64,000 nucleotides of DNA from Caulobacterales bacterium (GTDB taxonomy: Bacteria > Pseudomonadota > Alphaproteobacteria > Caulobacterales > Caulobacteraceae). A model generated the notes under the pieces. It was not told the origin of the DNA, searched no databases, and worked only from the letters and a program-made list of their open reading frames with translations. Location: positions 337,290 to 401,289 of the forward strand of contig JAEKKJ010000008.1 of assembly GCA_019510435.1 (NCBI GenBank), read 5' to 3'. Positions 50,721-60,837 of this stretch are shown piece by piece (the stretch's first letter is position 1; every line of letters begins with the position of its first letter). The position numbers were made by a program, and so were the translations under genes.

Positions 50721-52889
50721 ATGTCTGCGCCGAGCCAGTTTCGCCTTGCGCTGTTGACGAGCGCCGCGGTCCTCATAGGAGCCCCCGTCGCCCATGCCGC
50801 AGATGCGGCCGCTGCGGACGCCGCCGCCGGTGGGGGCGCTGCGGTCGGCGAGGTGGTCGTCACCGGCCAGAAGCAGCAGTACCGGGGCGACGTCCCGATC
50901 AAGGAGCTGCCGCAGAACGTCCAGGTGGTCTCGGCCAAGGTGCTGGACGCCGTGGGCGTCACACGCCTGGACGCGGCCTTGGACCTGGTGAGCGGAGTCG
51001 AGCACCAGAACAACTTCGGCGGCCTCTGGGACGCCTTCTCGGTGCGCGGCTTCTCCGGCGATCCCAACGTGCCCAGCGGCTACCTGGTCAACGGCTTCAA
51101 CAGTGGCCGCGGCTTCGGCGGCCCGCGCGACGCCTCCAACGTGGAGTCGATCGAGGTCCTGAAGGGACCGGGCTCGGCCCTGTTCGGCCGCGGCGAGCCG
51201 GGCGGCACGGTCAATATCATCACCAAGAAGCCGCAGTTCTCGCAGGCGGGCAGCGTGCGCGTGTCGGCCGGCAGCTACAGCACCTATCGGGCCGAGGGCG
51301 ACTACACCAACGCCATCACCGAGAACGTCGCCGCGCGGATCAATGGCGCCTACGAGGACGCCGACAGCTTCCGCGACTACCTGCATTCGAAGAAGTTCGT
51401 GGTGACGCCGTCGGTCCTGGCCAAGCTGGGCGACAAGGACACTGCCTCGTACGAGTTCGAGTTCGTGCGCCAGGAGGTCCCGTTCGATCGCGGCCTGGTG
51501 GCCCTGAACGGCAATGTCCACACCCTGCCGGCCTCGCGGTTCCTGGGCGAGCCGGGTGACGGGCCGAACAAGGACCATGTCGAGGGCCATCAGCTGCAGC
51601 TGCAGCATGACTTCAACTCGGTCTGGACCCTGCTTCTGGGCGCCGGCTATCGGCACACCGAGCTGAAGGGCTATTCCACCCAGGCCGAGCTCGCGACCGC
51701 CCGCCAGCTGCTCTACGTCGACGGCCACACGCTCTCGCGCCAGCGCCGCTACATCGACTACGACGCCGACCACACCGTGCTGCGGGGCGAGCTGGACGGG
51801 CGCTTCGACACCGGGCCGTTCACGCACCACGTCCTGTTCGGCGCCGACGGCGAGCACTTCAATCTCGACTCGCTGCAGGAGCGCGTGCGCCCGCCGGCGG
51901 CCTCGACCCATCCGACGCTGACGGCCGCCAATGCGGTGGATATCTTCAACCCGGTCTATGGCAACACGCCGCCGCTCACCATCGCCCAGGCCTTCACCAA
52001 CACCCTGGAGAAGCAGAAGGCGTGGGGCGCCTACGGCCAGGACCAGATCGACATCACCAGCACCGTCAAGCTGCGCCTCGGCGTGCGCTACGACGAGTTC
52101 AAGCAGAACATCACCAACCGCCTGAACGGGGTCGTCTCCGGCCAGGACATCCACCACGTCAGCCCGCAGGTGGGCGTGGTCTGGGAGCCGACGCCGATCG
52201 TGTCGCTGTACGCGGCCTATGCGAAGGGCTTCCGGCCCAACAGCGGCACGGACGTGCGCAACACCGCCTTCGCGCCCGAGAAGACCAAGTCGCGCGAGAT
52301 CGGCGTCAAGCTGCAGACGCCGGACCACCGGATCACCGCGACGATCGCCCTCTACAAGATGGACAAGGACAACATCATCACCGCCGACCCGGTGAACACC
52401 GGCTTCTCGATCGCCATCGGCAAGGCCCAGAGCAAGGGCGTCGAGGTCGACGTGGACGGCAAGCTGCCGGGCGACGTCTATGGCAAGCTGTCCTACGCCT
52501 ACACCGACGCGAAGACGACGACGCCGATCCTGGACGCCGACTTCGGCCGGCCGATCCCGGCGGGCGCCAAGCTGCTGGACGTGCCTAAGAACAGCTTCAA
52601 CCTGCTGCTGTCCAAGGACTTCGAGTTCAACCAGGACCGCGTGCTGACGGTCGGCGGCGACGTCCACTATGTGGGCAAGCGGCTGGGCGAGACGGCGACC
52701 ACCTTCATGCTGCCGTCCTACACCCTGGTTGAGCTGTTCGCCTCGTACACCCCGGTGGAGCACGTGAAGGTCTCGGCCGAGGTGCACAACCTGTTCGACA
52801 AGTTCTACATCCCTGCGTCCTACTCGCAGCTCTGGATGACCCCAGGCTCGCCGCGGACCTTCACCGTGAGGGTGGCCTACACCTTCTAG
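50721..52889 (+). CDS. TonB-dependent siderophore receptor
   Basis: I start at the ATG at 50721 with GGGGGA upstream, giving 722 residues. There is a signal sequence (ends AHAADA) and a TonB-box-like GEVVVTGQKQ. The plug domain has IKELPQNVQVVSAKVLDAVG, FSVRGFSGDP, ESIEVLKGPGSALFGRGEPG and GTVNIITKKPQ, the FhuA/FpvA-type siderophore signature. The 22-stranded barrel ends in SPRTFTVRVAYTF. It imports a ferric siderophore across the outer membrane. The next gene, a PepSY membrane protein, often accompanies such receptors and may reduce the iron-siderophore, but a terminator lies between them. Confidence 0.92.
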   Translation: MSAPSQFRLALLTSAAVLIGAPVAHAADAAAADAAAGGGAAVGEVVVTGQKQQYRGDVPIKELPQNVQVVSAKVLDAVGVTRLDAALDLVSGVEHQNNFGGLWDAFSVRGFSGDPNVPSGYLVNGFNSGRGFGGPRDASNVESIEVLKGPGSALFGRGEPGGTVNIITKKPQFSQAGSVRVSAGSYSTYRAEGDYTNAITENVAARINGAYEDADSFRDYLHSKKFVVTPSVLAKLGDKDTASYEFEFVRQEVPFDRGLVALNGNVHTLPASRFLGEPGDGPNKDHVEGHQLQLQHDFNSVWTLLLGAGYRHTELKGYSTQAELATARQLLYVDGHTLSRQRRYIDYDADHTVLRGELDGRFDTGPFTHHVLFGADGEHFNLDSLQERVRPPAASTHPTLTAANAVDIFNPVYGNTPPLTIAQAFTNTLEKQKAWGAYGQDQIDITSTVKLRLGVRYDEFKQNITNRLNGVVSGQDIHHVSPQVGVVWEPTPIVSLYAAYAKGFRPNSGTDVRNTAFAPEKTKSREIGVKLQTPDHRITATIALYKMDKDNIITADPVNTGFSIAIGKAQSKGVEVDVDGKLPGDVYGKLSYAYTDAKTTTPILDADFGRPIPAGAKLLDVPKNSFNLLLSKDFEFNQDRVLTVGGDVHYVGKRLGETATTFMLPSYTLVELFASYTPVEHVKVSAEVHNLFDKFYIPASYSQLWMTPGSPRTFTVRVAYTF

Positions 52890-52914
52890 GAAGATATCCG
52901 GGCGAGACCGCAGT

Positions 52915-52957
52915 GCGACCACCGGCGGTTCCCCCGCGCCGGTGGTCGCTTTGTTTT
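52915..52957 (+). terminator. Intrinsic terminator after the siderophore receptor
   Basis: GCGACCACCGGCG and CGCCGGTGGTCGC form a perfect 13-base-pair stem with a nine-base loop, followed by TTTGTTTT. It lies 26 bases after the receptor stop, so much of the transcript probably ends here and the following gene is read at a lower level. Confidence 0.9.
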
Positions 52958-52980
52958 CGGACGGGGAAACGGGACATCTC

Positions 52981-54039
52981 GTGCTCGCCAAGCGCCGCCT
53001 CCTGCAGATCCACAAGTGGTGCGGCCTTGTGGTCTTCGCCTTCGTGGTGGTGCAGGCGGTGACCGGCAGCATGCTGGTGTTCCGCGACGAGCTGGCCCAG
53101 CTGATCGACCCGGCGGGCATGGTCCGCCACACAGCCGGCGGAGAGGCGCCGCTCGGCCGCGTGGTGGCCTCGGTCCGGGCGGTCTACCCGGGCTACGAGC
53201 TGCAGCGGATCGTGTTTCCGCACGCCGATCGCGCCACCTACTTCGTCCATCTGGTCAACGCCGGCGGCGTGGTCCGCTACGCCTCGGTCGACCCGGGCGA
53301 TGCGGCGGTGCTGCGCAGCGGGGGCGTCTGGCGCTTCCCGGTCGAGGCCGCCCTGCTGATCCACTACCAGCTGATGGCCGGACGACCGGGGCTGACCGCG
53401 GTGTCGGCGCTCGGGCTGGCGCTGCTGGCGATGGCCGCCACCGGGCTCGCCTACTGGTGGCCGCGTCCCGGGCGCTGGCGCGCGGGCTTCAGCGTCAACT
53501 GGCGGATGCCGGGGCGCGTGGTCCTGCGCCAGGTCCACCGCGCGGCGGGGCCTGTCGCCGCCCTGCTGGTCGGCCTCAGCGCCGCCACGGGCGTGGTGCT
53601 GGCCGTCGCCCTGATCCTGGGGCCCGGCTCCACCCGCTCGACCGCGCCGTCCGGCCTGCCGCCGGTCTCCGACGCCAATATCGACCGCGCCTTCGCCCTG
53701 GCGCGCGCCACCTTCCCCGGGCGGGCGATCCGCGACGTGCGGATGCCGGCGCCGGGGCGGTTCAACGTCTTCTTCCGCGCGCCTGAGCGCCAGCCGGAGG
53801 CGGTGCACGGCGTGAAGATCGACCTTCCGACCCTGCGCATCGCCGCGGTGACGCCGGCCGCCGCCGACCGCAGCCTCTCGACCGCGGTGCTGCCGATCCA
53901 CATGGGCGAGAGCGCCGGGCTGGTCGGGCGCCTGCTCATCCTCATGGAGGGGCTGGCCCTGGCGCTCCTGGCCGTGACGGGGCCCCTGACCTGGCTGCTC
54001 ACGCAGCGCGGCGCGCGCAAGGCTCGTCCGGCGCCCTGA
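52981..54039 (+). CDS. PepSY-associated transmembrane protein
   Basis: I prefer the GTG at 52981 (352 residues), because the upstream start at 52942 lies inside the terminator stem. Four membrane segments are visible. The first is preceded by RRLLQIHKWCGLVVFAFVVV, the typical start of PepSY_TM proteins. His residues in IHKW, LLIHYQLMAGRPG, QVHRAAG and IHMGE are likely haem ligands. A periplasmic PepSY region (PPVSDANIDRAFALARATFP) lies between. Such proteins are linked to ferric-siderophore reduction in the periplasm, which fits the upstream receptor. Confidence 0.85.
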   Translation: MLAKRRLLQIHKWCGLVVFAFVVVQAVTGSMLVFRDELAQLIDPAGMVRHTAGGEAPLGRVVASVRAVYPGYELQRIVFPHADRATYFVHLVNAGGVVRYASVDPGDAAVLRSGGVWRFPVEAALLIHYQLMAGRPGLTAVSALGLALLAMAATGLAYWWPRPGRWRAGFSVNWRMPGRVVLRQVHRAAGPVAALLVGLSAATGVVLAVALILGPGSTRSTAPSGLPPVSDANIDRAFALARATFPGRAIRDVRMPAPGRFNVFFRAPERQPEAVHGVKIDLPTLRIAAVTPAAADRSLSTAVLPIHMGESAGLVGRLLILMEGLALALLAVTGPLTWLLTQRGARKARPAP

Positions 54040-54176
54040 CCCGGAAATCCGGCGGCGCCGTCTGCCGGCCGCCCCCGCGACAATGGCGGTTTGTGCGTCG
54101 CCGCCACGGCCAATCGGGGGCATGTGTCGGACCCTGCGTGCGCTACTCGTAGGCTAGGATGCACCGCGGAGGCGGC

Positions 54177-55454
54177 ATGAAGCTCGAATCCTATTGGCTC
54201 GACACTGCGCCCGCCTTCGCCGGCGGCGCCGTGGGCCATGTGGACGGCCAGGCCGACGTCGTGGTGATCGGGGCCGGCTTCACCGGACTTTCGGCCGCGC
54301 TGGAGCTGGCGCGCCGGGGCGCCTCGGTGGTGGTGCTGGAGGCGGGCCGCGTCGGGGGGGAGGCCTCGGGCCGCAACGGCGGCCACTGCAACAGCGGCCT
54401 GGCGCACGACTATGCGGCGCTGGCGGCGCGCCTGGGCCAGCCGACGGCCCAGGCCTATTACCGCGTCCATGTCGCCGCGGTGGACGAGGTGGAGCGCCTG
54501 GCCCGCGAGGAGGCCATCGACTGCGACTTCCGCCGCTGTGGCCGCCTTAAGCTGGCGGCCAAGCCGGAGCATTTCGCCGGCATCGCCCGCGCCTACGAGC
54601 GACTGCGCGAGGAGGTGGACCCGAATGTCCAACTGGTCCCGCCCGAAGCCATCGGCGAGGAGATCGGCTCGACGGCGTTCTTCGGCGGCCTGATCCAGAC
54701 CACCAGCGCCCAGCTGCATGTGGGCAAGTTCGGGGTCGGGCTGGCGGAGGCCGCCGCCCGCCACGGCGCGCGCATCCACGAGCAGACGCCGGTGGTGGGG
54801 CTGCAGCGCCTCTCGGGCCGCAGACACCGGGTGACAACGCCGCGCGGTGTGGTGGACGCCGGTCAGGTGCTGGTGGCCACCGGCGCCACCACGCGCGGCC
54901 CCTTCGGCTGGTTCCGCCGCCGGATCGTGCCCGTGGGCAGCTTCATCGTGGCCACCGAGCCGCTGGAGGCCGCGACGCTGGACCGGCTGGTCCCCCGGCG
55001 GCGCAACTACGTGACCAGCAAGACCATCGGGAACTACTTCCGCATCACGCCGGACGACCGGCTGCTGTTCGGCGGCCGGGCGCGGTTCGCCATGTCCAAC
55101 CCGCGGTCGGACCGCAAGAGCGGCGACGTCCTGCGGGCGACGCTGGCGGAGATCTTCCCGGAGCTTGCGGACGTGCGGATCGACTATTGCTGGGGCGGGC
55201 TGGTGGACATGACCGCCGACCGCCTGCCGCGGGCGGGCGAGCACGGCGGCCTGTTCTACGCCATGGGCTATAGCGGCCACGGCGTGCAGATGTCGGTGGG
55301 CACCGGCAAGGCGATGGCGGCGGTGATGGAAGGCCGAGCCGACGCCAACCCCTGGCGCGACCTGGACTGGCCGGCGATCCCCGGCCACTTCGGCAAGCCC
55401 TGGTTCCTGCCACTGGTCGGCGCCTATTACCGCGTCCAGGACGCGCTGCACTGA
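54177..55454 (+). CDS. PuuB-like FAD-dependent amine oxidase
   Basis: The 425-residue protein has the Rossmann FAD motif VVVIGAGFTGLSAALELARR (about residues 28-47), the GGEASGRNGGHCNSGL loop seen in gamma-glutamylputrescine oxidase, and a C-terminal FAD-contact segment GLFYAMGYSGHGVQMSVGTG. PuuB oxidises gamma-glutamylputrescine to an aldehyde; relatives act on other amines. The start at ATG 54177 has a GGAGGCGG site. It opens a tightly packed operon with a dipeptide-type ABC importer and an SSADH-type dehydrogenase, which fits uptake and oxidation of an amine or an amino-acid-like compound. Confidence 0.85.
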   Translation: MKLESYWLDTAPAFAGGAVGHVDGQADVVVIGAGFTGLSAALELARRGASVVVLEAGRVGGEASGRNGGHCNSGLAHDYAALAARLGQPTAQAYYRVHVAAVDEVERLAREEAIDCDFRRCGRLKLAAKPEHFAGIARAYERLREEVDPNVQLVPPEAIGEEIGSTAFFGGLIQTTSAQLHVGKFGVGLAEAAARHGARIHEQTPVVGLQRLSGRRHRVTTPRGVVDAGQVLVATGATTRGPFGWFRRRIVPVGSFIVATEPLEAATLDRLVPRRRNYVTSKTIGNYFRITPDDRLLFGGRARFAMSNPRSDRKSGDVLRATLAEIFPELADVRIDYCWGGLVDMTADRLPRAGEHGGLFYAMGYSGHGVQMSVGTGKAMAAVMEGRADANPWRDLDWPAIPGHFGKPWFLPLVGAYYRVQDALH

Positions 55455-57001
55455 TGCCGCCGGACCTCTCCCGGCGCGGCCTCCTGGGCGGCCTGGCCGA
55501 GGTCGGGGCCCTGTCGGCCGCGGGCGGGATCCTGGCCTTGCCCGGTTCTGCGCAGGCGGCGCCGCGGCGCGGCGGCCGCATCCGGGTGGCCTCGGTCTCC
55601 AGCTCCAACGCCGACACGCTGGACCCCGCCAAGGGCGCGCTCTCCACCGACTACGTCCGCCACTACATGGTCTACAGCGGACTGACCCAGTTCGACGCGG
55701 CGCTGCGGCCCCAGCCGGCCCTGGCCGAGACCATCGAAAGCCGCGACCGAATCCTGTGGCGCATCAAGCTGCGCAAGGGCGTGCGCTTCCACGACGGCTC
55801 GCCGCTGACCGCCGACGATGTGATCTATTCCCTGCTGCGCCACAAGGATCCGGGGCTCGGCTCGAAGGTGAAGAGCATCGCGGCCCAGATCCTCTCCGCC
55901 GAGCGGGGCGGCCCGGGCGAGGTGCTGGTGCGACTGGCGCAGGCCAACGCCGACCTGCCGACGATCCTGGCCACATCGCACTTCCTGATCGTCAAGAACG
56001 GGGTGCGCGATTTCCGCACCGGCAACGGCGCCGGTCCCTTCCGCTGCACCGTCTTCAAACCCGGCGTGCGCACCGTCGCGGTGCGCAACGCGGACTACTG
56101 GAAGCCCGGCGCGCCCTATCTCGACGCGGTGGAGCTGATCGGCATTCCCGACGAGGTGTCGCGGGTGAACGCGTTGCTGTCCGGCGACGTGCAGCTGATC
56201 AACGCCGTGAACCCGCGCTCCACGCGCCGCATCGGCGCCACCGGTCGCCACGGCCTGCAGGAGACCCGCTCGGGCCTCTACACCGACCTGATCGTGCGCC
56301 AGGACCGCGCTCCGACCGGCAGCCCCGCCTTCACCGAGGCGATGAAGCACCTGCTGGACCGCGAGCTGATCCGCAAGGCGCTGTTCCGCGGCTACGCCAC
56401 GGTGGCCAACGACCACCCGATCCCGCCCGGCAACCCGTACTACCTGCAAGGCCTGCCGCAGCGGGTCTACGATCCCGAGCGGGCGAAGTTCCTGCTGCGC
56501 CGGGCAGGGCTGCTCGGGGTGCGGATGCCGCTCTACGCCTCGCCGGCGGCGGAGGGCTCGGTGGACATGGCCTCGATCCTCCAGGAGGCGGCGGCCAATA
56601 TCGGGCTCAACCTGGCGGTCAACCGCGTGCCGTCCGACGGCTACTGGTCCAACCACTGGATGAAGCACCCGCTGACCTTCGGGAACACCAACCCGCGGCC
56701 GACGGCCGACCTCCTCTTCAGCCTGTTCTTCAAGTCGGACGCCGACTGGAACGAGTCGGGGTGGCGCAATGCGCGCTTCGACCAGCTGCTGATGGCCGCC
56801 CGCGGCGAGGCCGACGAGGCGCGCCGCAAGCAGATGTACGGCGACATGCAGGTCCTGGTGCACGACCAGGGCGGGGTTGGGATTCCGGTGTTCATCAGCG
56901 GCCTGGACGCGTTCGACCGCCGCCTGAAGGGCTTCGGCTCGATCCCGATCGGCGGGCTGATGGGCTATTCCTTCGCCGAATACGTCTGGTGGGACGCATG
57001 A
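55454..57001 (+). CDS. Dipeptide/nickel-type ABC transporter substrate-binding protein
   Basis: The 515-residue protein overlaps the preceding stop by one base (TGATG). It has a Tat-like signal (SRRGLLGGLAEVGALSAAGG, then AQAA). The mature part is of SBP_bac_5 type: SSSNADTLDPAKGALSTDY, LRKGVRFHDGSPLTADDVIY, and a typical LLDRELIRKALFRGYATVAN stretch. This cluster brings in peptides, amines or opines. It is followed by two permeases and a fused ATPase. Confidence 0.9.
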   Translation: MPPDLSRRGLLGGLAEVGALSAAGGILALPGSAQAAPRRGGRIRVASVSSSNADTLDPAKGALSTDYVRHYMVYSGLTQFDAALRPQPALAETIESRDRILWRIKLRKGVRFHDGSPLTADDVIYSLLRHKDPGLGSKVKSIAAQILSAERGGPGEVLVRLAQANADLPTILATSHFLIVKNGVRDFRTGNGAGPFRCTVFKPGVRTVAVRNADYWKPGAPYLDAVELIGIPDEVSRVNALLSGDVQLINAVNPRSTRRIGATGRHGLQETRSGLYTDLIVRQDRAPTGSPAFTEAMKHLLDRELIRKALFRGYATVANDHPIPPGNPYYLQGLPQRVYDPERAKFLLRRAGLLGVRMPLYASPAAEGSVDMASILQEAAANIGLNLAVNRVPSDGYWSNHWMKHPLTFGNTNPRPTADLLFSLFFKSDADWNESGWRNARFDQLLMAARGEADEARRKQMYGDMQVLVHDQGGVGIPVFISGLDAFDRRLKGFGSIPIGGLMGYSFAEYVWWDA

Positions 57002-57951
57002 GCGCGACCCTGGTCCTGATCCTGCGGCGGCTGGGCTCGGCGGCGGTGACCCTGCTGCTGGTCTCGATGGTGGTGTTCGCCATCTCCTCGCTGCTGCCGG
57101 GCGATGCGGCCTCCGAGACCCTGGGCCAGAGCGCCACGCCCGAGGCGGTGGCGGCCCTGCGCGCCCAGCTCGGCCTCAACGAGCCGGCGCACCTGCGCTA
57201 CCTGCACTGGCTGGCGGGCCTGGTCACGGGCGACCCCGGCCGCTCGATGGCCAACAACCTGCCGGTCCGCGAGATCATCGCCGGCCGGCTGCCCAAGTCG
57301 CTGCTGCTGGCGGGCCTGACCGCCGCGGTGGCGGTCCCGGTGGCGCTGGCGATCGGGATCTTCTCGGCCATGTACCGCGGCTCGCGCCTGGACCGGGCGC
57401 TGAACGTGATGACCCTGTCCATGGTGGCGGCGCCGGAATTCCTGGTGGCGACCGTGGCCGTGCTGGTCTTTGCGGTGAAGCTGCGCTGGCTGCCGTCGCT
57501 GACTCTGGCGCCGGAGCACCCGACCCTGGGCGAGCTGCTGCGGGCCTACGCCCTGCCGGTGATGACCCTGTGCTTCGTGATCATCGCCCAGATGGCGCGG
57601 ATGACCCGGGCGGCGGTGATCGACCAGCTGACCCAGCCCTATGTGGAGATGGCGGCGCTGAAGGGCGTGCGTCCCGCGCGCGTGGCCCTGATCCACGCCT
57701 TGCCCAACGCCATCGGCCCGATCGTCAACGCCGTTGCGCTCAGCCTCTCCTACCTGCTGGGCGGGGCGATCATCGTGGAGACGATCTTCAACTATCCGGG
57801 CATCGCCAGCCTGATGGTGGACGCGGTGACCAGCCGCGACATGCCGCTGCTGCAGGCCTGCGCGATGATCTTCTGCACCGCCTACCTGCTGCTGGTCCTG
57901 GTGGCGGACGTCTGCGCCATCCTGGCCAATCCGCGGCTGCGACACCCATGA
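56998..57951 (+). CDS. DppB-type ABC transporter permease
   Basis: The 317-residue protein has six membrane segments and the permease motif EMAALKGVRPARVALIHALP (EAA loop) near residues 215-235. The GDPGRSMANNLPVREIIAGR loop near 80-100 is typical of DppB/OppB proteins. It overlaps the binding-protein gene and the following permease gene by four bases each (ATGA), so the three are translationally coupled. Confidence 0.92.
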   Translation: MSATLVLILRRLGSAAVTLLLVSMVVFAISSLLPGDAASETLGQSATPEAVAALRAQLGLNEPAHLRYLHWLAGLVTGDPGRSMANNLPVREIIAGRLPKSLLLAGLTAAVAVPVALAIGIFSAMYRGSRLDRALNVMTLSMVAAPEFLVATVAVLVFAVKLRWLPSLTLAPEHPTLGELLRAYALPVMTLCFVIIAQMARMTRAAVIDQLTQPYVEMAALKGVRPARVALIHALPNAIGPIVNAVALSLSYLLGGAIIVETIFNYPGIASLMVDAVTSRDMPLLQACAMIFCTAYLLLVLVADVCAILANPRLRHP

Positions 57952-58832
57952 CCGAGGCCCCGCTGTCCTCGCTGGGCGACATCCAGGCCCGGCCGCCGCG
58001 GGCGGGCGGGCCGCGCCTGCCGCAGCTGTCGCTGTCGGGCTGGATCGGGCTTGCGCTGGTGGTGTTCTGGACCCTGGTGGCGGTGTTCGGCCCCTTCCTG
58101 GCGCCCTACCGCGTGGGCGCGATCGTCGCCGACGACGTCTTCGAGCCGTTCAGCGCCCGCCACCTGCTGGGCAGCGACTACCTGGGCCGCGACGTGCTGA
58201 GCCGGATGCTGAGCGGCGCGCGCTACACGGTGGGCCTCGCGCTGGCGGCGGCCCTGCTGGCCAGTTCGACGGGGGCGGCCCTGGCCCTCTTCGCCGTGGT
58301 CAGCGGCCGCTGGATCGACGAGCTGGTGAGCCGGCTGATGGACGCCATGATCTCGATCCCCAGCAAGATCTTCGCCCTGGTGATGGTGGCCGCCTTCGGT
58401 TCCTCCATCCCCCTGCTGCTGCTGATCGCGGCGGTGACCTATGTGCCGGGCGCCTATCGCATCGCCCGGTCCCTGGCGGTCGGCCTGAACCAGATGGAGT
58501 ATGTGCAGGTGGCGCGGGCGCGCGGCGAGGGCCGGCTCTACATCGCCACCGCCGAGATCCTGCCCAACATGATCAATCCGATGCTGGCCGACTTCGGCCT
58601 GCGGTTCGTGTTCGTGGTCCTGCTGCTCAGCGGCATGAGCTTCCTGGGCCTGGGCGTGCAGCCGCCGCACGCCGACCTGGGTTCGCTGGTGCGCGAGAAC
58701 ACCTCCGGCCTGGGCGACGGCGCGCTCGCGATCCTGGCGCCCGCGGTGGCGATCGCGACCCTGACGATCGGCGTCAACCTGCTCATCGACAGCCTGCCGC
58801 GCCGGCGGCGGCGCAGCGGCGGGGAGGCCTGA
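57948..58832 (+). CDS. DppC-type ABC transporter permease
   Basis: The 294-residue protein has the DppC/OppC N-terminal segment, the LLGSDYLGRDVLSRMLSGAR motif near residues 65-85, and the EAA-type loop QVARARGEGRLYIATAEILP. FLGLGVQPPHADLGSLV near the end is also typical. It pairs with the DppB-type permease and ends one base before the ATPase gene. Confidence 0.92.
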   Translation: MTEAPLSSLGDIQARPPRAGGPRLPQLSLSGWIGLALVVFWTLVAVFGPFLAPYRVGAIVADDVFEPFSARHLLGSDYLGRDVLSRMLSGARYTVGLALAAALLASSTGAALALFAVVSGRWIDELVSRLMDAMISIPSKIFALVMVAAFGSSIPLLLLIAAVTYVPGAYRIARSLAVGLNQMEYVQVARARGEGRLYIATAEILPNMINPMLADFGLRFVFVVLLLSGMSFLGLGVQPPHADLGSLVRENTSGLGDGALAILAPAVAIATLTIGVNLLIDSLPRRRRRSGGEA

Positions 58833-58833
58833 G

Positions 58834-60663
58834 ATGGCCGACCTGGTCCAGGTGCGCGGCCTCAGCGTCACCGCCTGCGACGACGCCGGCGCGACCGCAG
58901 CCATCGTCAAGGACGTCAGCTTCTCGGTCGCCAAGGGCGAGGTCCTGGCGCTGATCGGGGAGTCGGGCTCGGGCAAGACCACCATCGCCCTGGCCCTGAT
59001 GGGCTATGTCCGGTCCGGCTGCCGCATCGCCGGCGGCGAGGTGGTGGTCGACGGCGTCGACCTGGCCCAGCTGCCGGAGGACCGGCGCCTGGCGCTGCGC
59101 GGCTGCAAGATCGCCTATATCGCCCAGAGCGCGGCGGCCGCCTTCAACCCCTCCAAGACCATCATGGACCAGGTGGTGGAGCCGGCGCTCATCCACCGGC
59201 TGATGGGCCGGGCCGACGCGGAGGCCAAGGCGGTGGAGCTGTTCCAGGCCCTGGGCCTGCCCGCGCCCGAGCGGATCGGGCGGCGCTATCCGCACCAGGT
59301 CTCGGGCGGGCAGCTGCAGCGGCTGATGGCGGCCATGGCGCTGATCACCGACCCGGCGCTGGTGATCCTGGACGAGCCGACCACCGCCCTGGACGTCACC
59401 ACCCAGATCGAGGTGCTGCGGGTCTTCAAGAAGGTGGTTCGCGAGCGCGGCGCCACCGCGGTCTATGTCTCCCACGACCTGGCGGTGGTGGCGCAGATGG
59501 CCGACCAGATCGTGGTCCTGAACCGGGGCGAGGTCCGCGAGGCCGGACGCACCGACCAGATCCTGCACGCCCCGGCCGACCCCTATACCCAGACCCTGAT
59601 GGCCGCGGCCCGGCCCGCCCCGCGGGTCCAGGCCGCGCCGGCGCCCGCCGCGGCCGCGCCGCTCCTGGAGATCCGCGGGCTCAGCGCCGGCTACGGCCGC
59701 CGCGACGCCGCCGGCCGCCCCGCGAGCCTGGTCCTGGCCGACATCGACCTGCGGATCGAGCGGGGCGCGACCCTGGGCGTGATCGGCGAGTCCGGCTCGG
59801 GCAAGTCGACGCTGGCCCGGGTGGTCGCCGGCCTGCTGGCGCCGGCCGCGGGCGAAGTCTTGTTCGACGGCCAGCCGCTGCCGCCCGGGCTGGCCGGGCG
59901 GTCGGCGGAGCAGTTCCGCCGCATCCAGATCGTGTTCCAGAACGCCGACACCGCGCTCAATCCGGCCCATAGGGTCTCGCGCATCCTGGGGCGGCCGCTG
60001 GAGCTCTACCACGGGCTGAAGGGCGCGGCGCGCGAGCGGCGCATCGCCGAGCTGCTGGACCTCATCCGTCTCCCGGCCGCCCTGGCCGGCCGCCGCGCCG
60101 GCGAGCTCTCGGGCGGCCAGAAGCAGCGGATCAACCTGGCCCGCGCCCTGGCGGCCGATCCGGACCTGATCCTCTGCGACGAGGTGACCTCGGCCCTGGA
60201 CACGGTGGTCGCCGCCGCGATCCTCGACCTGCTGGCCGAACTGCGGCGCGAGCTGGGCGTCTCCTTCATGTTCATCAGCCACGACATCTCGACCGTGCGC
60301 TCGATCTGCGACGACGTGGCGGTGCTGTACGCCGGCCGCCTGGTCGAGGCGGGCGCGCGGGCCGCCTTCGCCGCGCCCCCGTTCCATCCCTACACGCACC
60401 TGCTGGTGTCGTCGGTCCCGGAGATGCGCCGCGGCTGGCTGGAGGCGGCCGCCGTGGCCCAGCCGCCGCCGCGGGTCGGCCCGCTCGCCGAAGGCGCGGC
60501 CCTGTGCAGCTTCCTGGCGCGCTGCCCGGTGCGCATCGACGGCCTCTGCAACGTGCAGCCGCCCACCCGGCGCATCGGCGCCGGCCACGAAGACCTCTGC
60601 CATCGCAGCACCGAGGACCTGCGCCGGCTGCAGCAGGCTGCGGGCCGGTCCGCCGCGCCGTAG
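58834..60663 (+). CDS. Fused double ATPase of a dipeptide-type ABC transporter (DppD-DppF type)
   Basis: The 609-residue protein contains two complete ATPase domains in one chain. The first has Walker A GESGSGKTTIAL (about 43-54), signature VSGGQLQRLMAAMAL and Walker B LVILDEPTTALD. The second, after about residue 275, has GESGSGKSTLAR, LSGGQKQRINLARAL and LILCDEVTSALD, with a C-terminal oligopeptide-type region containing a cysteine cluster (CSFLARCPVRIDGLC). In most systems these are separate proteins. It drives the importer encoded upstream. Confidence 0.92.
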   Translation: MADLVQVRGLSVTACDDAGATAAIVKDVSFSVAKGEVLALIGESGSGKTTIALALMGYVRSGCRIAGGEVVVDGVDLAQLPEDRRLALRGCKIAYIAQSAAAAFNPSKTIMDQVVEPALIHRLMGRADAEAKAVELFQALGLPAPERIGRRYPHQVSGGQLQRLMAAMALITDPALVILDEPTTALDVTTQIEVLRVFKKVVRERGATAVYVSHDLAVVAQMADQIVVLNRGEVREAGRTDQILHAPADPYTQTLMAAARPAPRVQAAPAPAAAAPLLEIRGLSAGYGRRDAAGRPASLVLADIDLRIERGATLGVIGESGSGKSTLARVVAGLLAPAAGEVLFDGQPLPPGLAGRSAEQFRRIQIVFQNADTALNPAHRVSRILGRPLELYHGLKGAARERRIAELLDLIRLPAALAGRRAGELSGGQKQRINLARALAADPDLILCDEVTSALDTVVAAAILDLLAELRRELGVSFMFISHDISTVRSICDDVAVLYAGRLVEAGARAAFAAPPFHPYTHLLVSSVPEMRRGWLEAAAVAQPPPRVGPLAEGAALCSFLARCPVRIDGLCNVQPPTRRIGAGHEDLCHRSTEDLRRLQQAAGRSAAP

Positions 60664-60837
60664 GGCTGCGAGGGCGGCATTTCCGGGCCGCGTCAACGAC
60701 AAGACACGCCAGAACCTTCCGATTTTTCCGCCACCGCGGCGCCCCATGCCAGCCGCCAGGGCCTAGGATCGGCTTCCATCGCAGACGGCCGACCGGCGCA
60801 TCGCCCGGCGGCCATCTCATCGAGAGTGATCCGAAGC

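Noticed and set aside
52942..52980. Upstream GTG start for the PepSY membrane protein
   Set aside because: It lies inside the perfect stem of the intrinsic terminator at 52915-52957; the GTG at 52981 directly precedes the conserved N-terminus.
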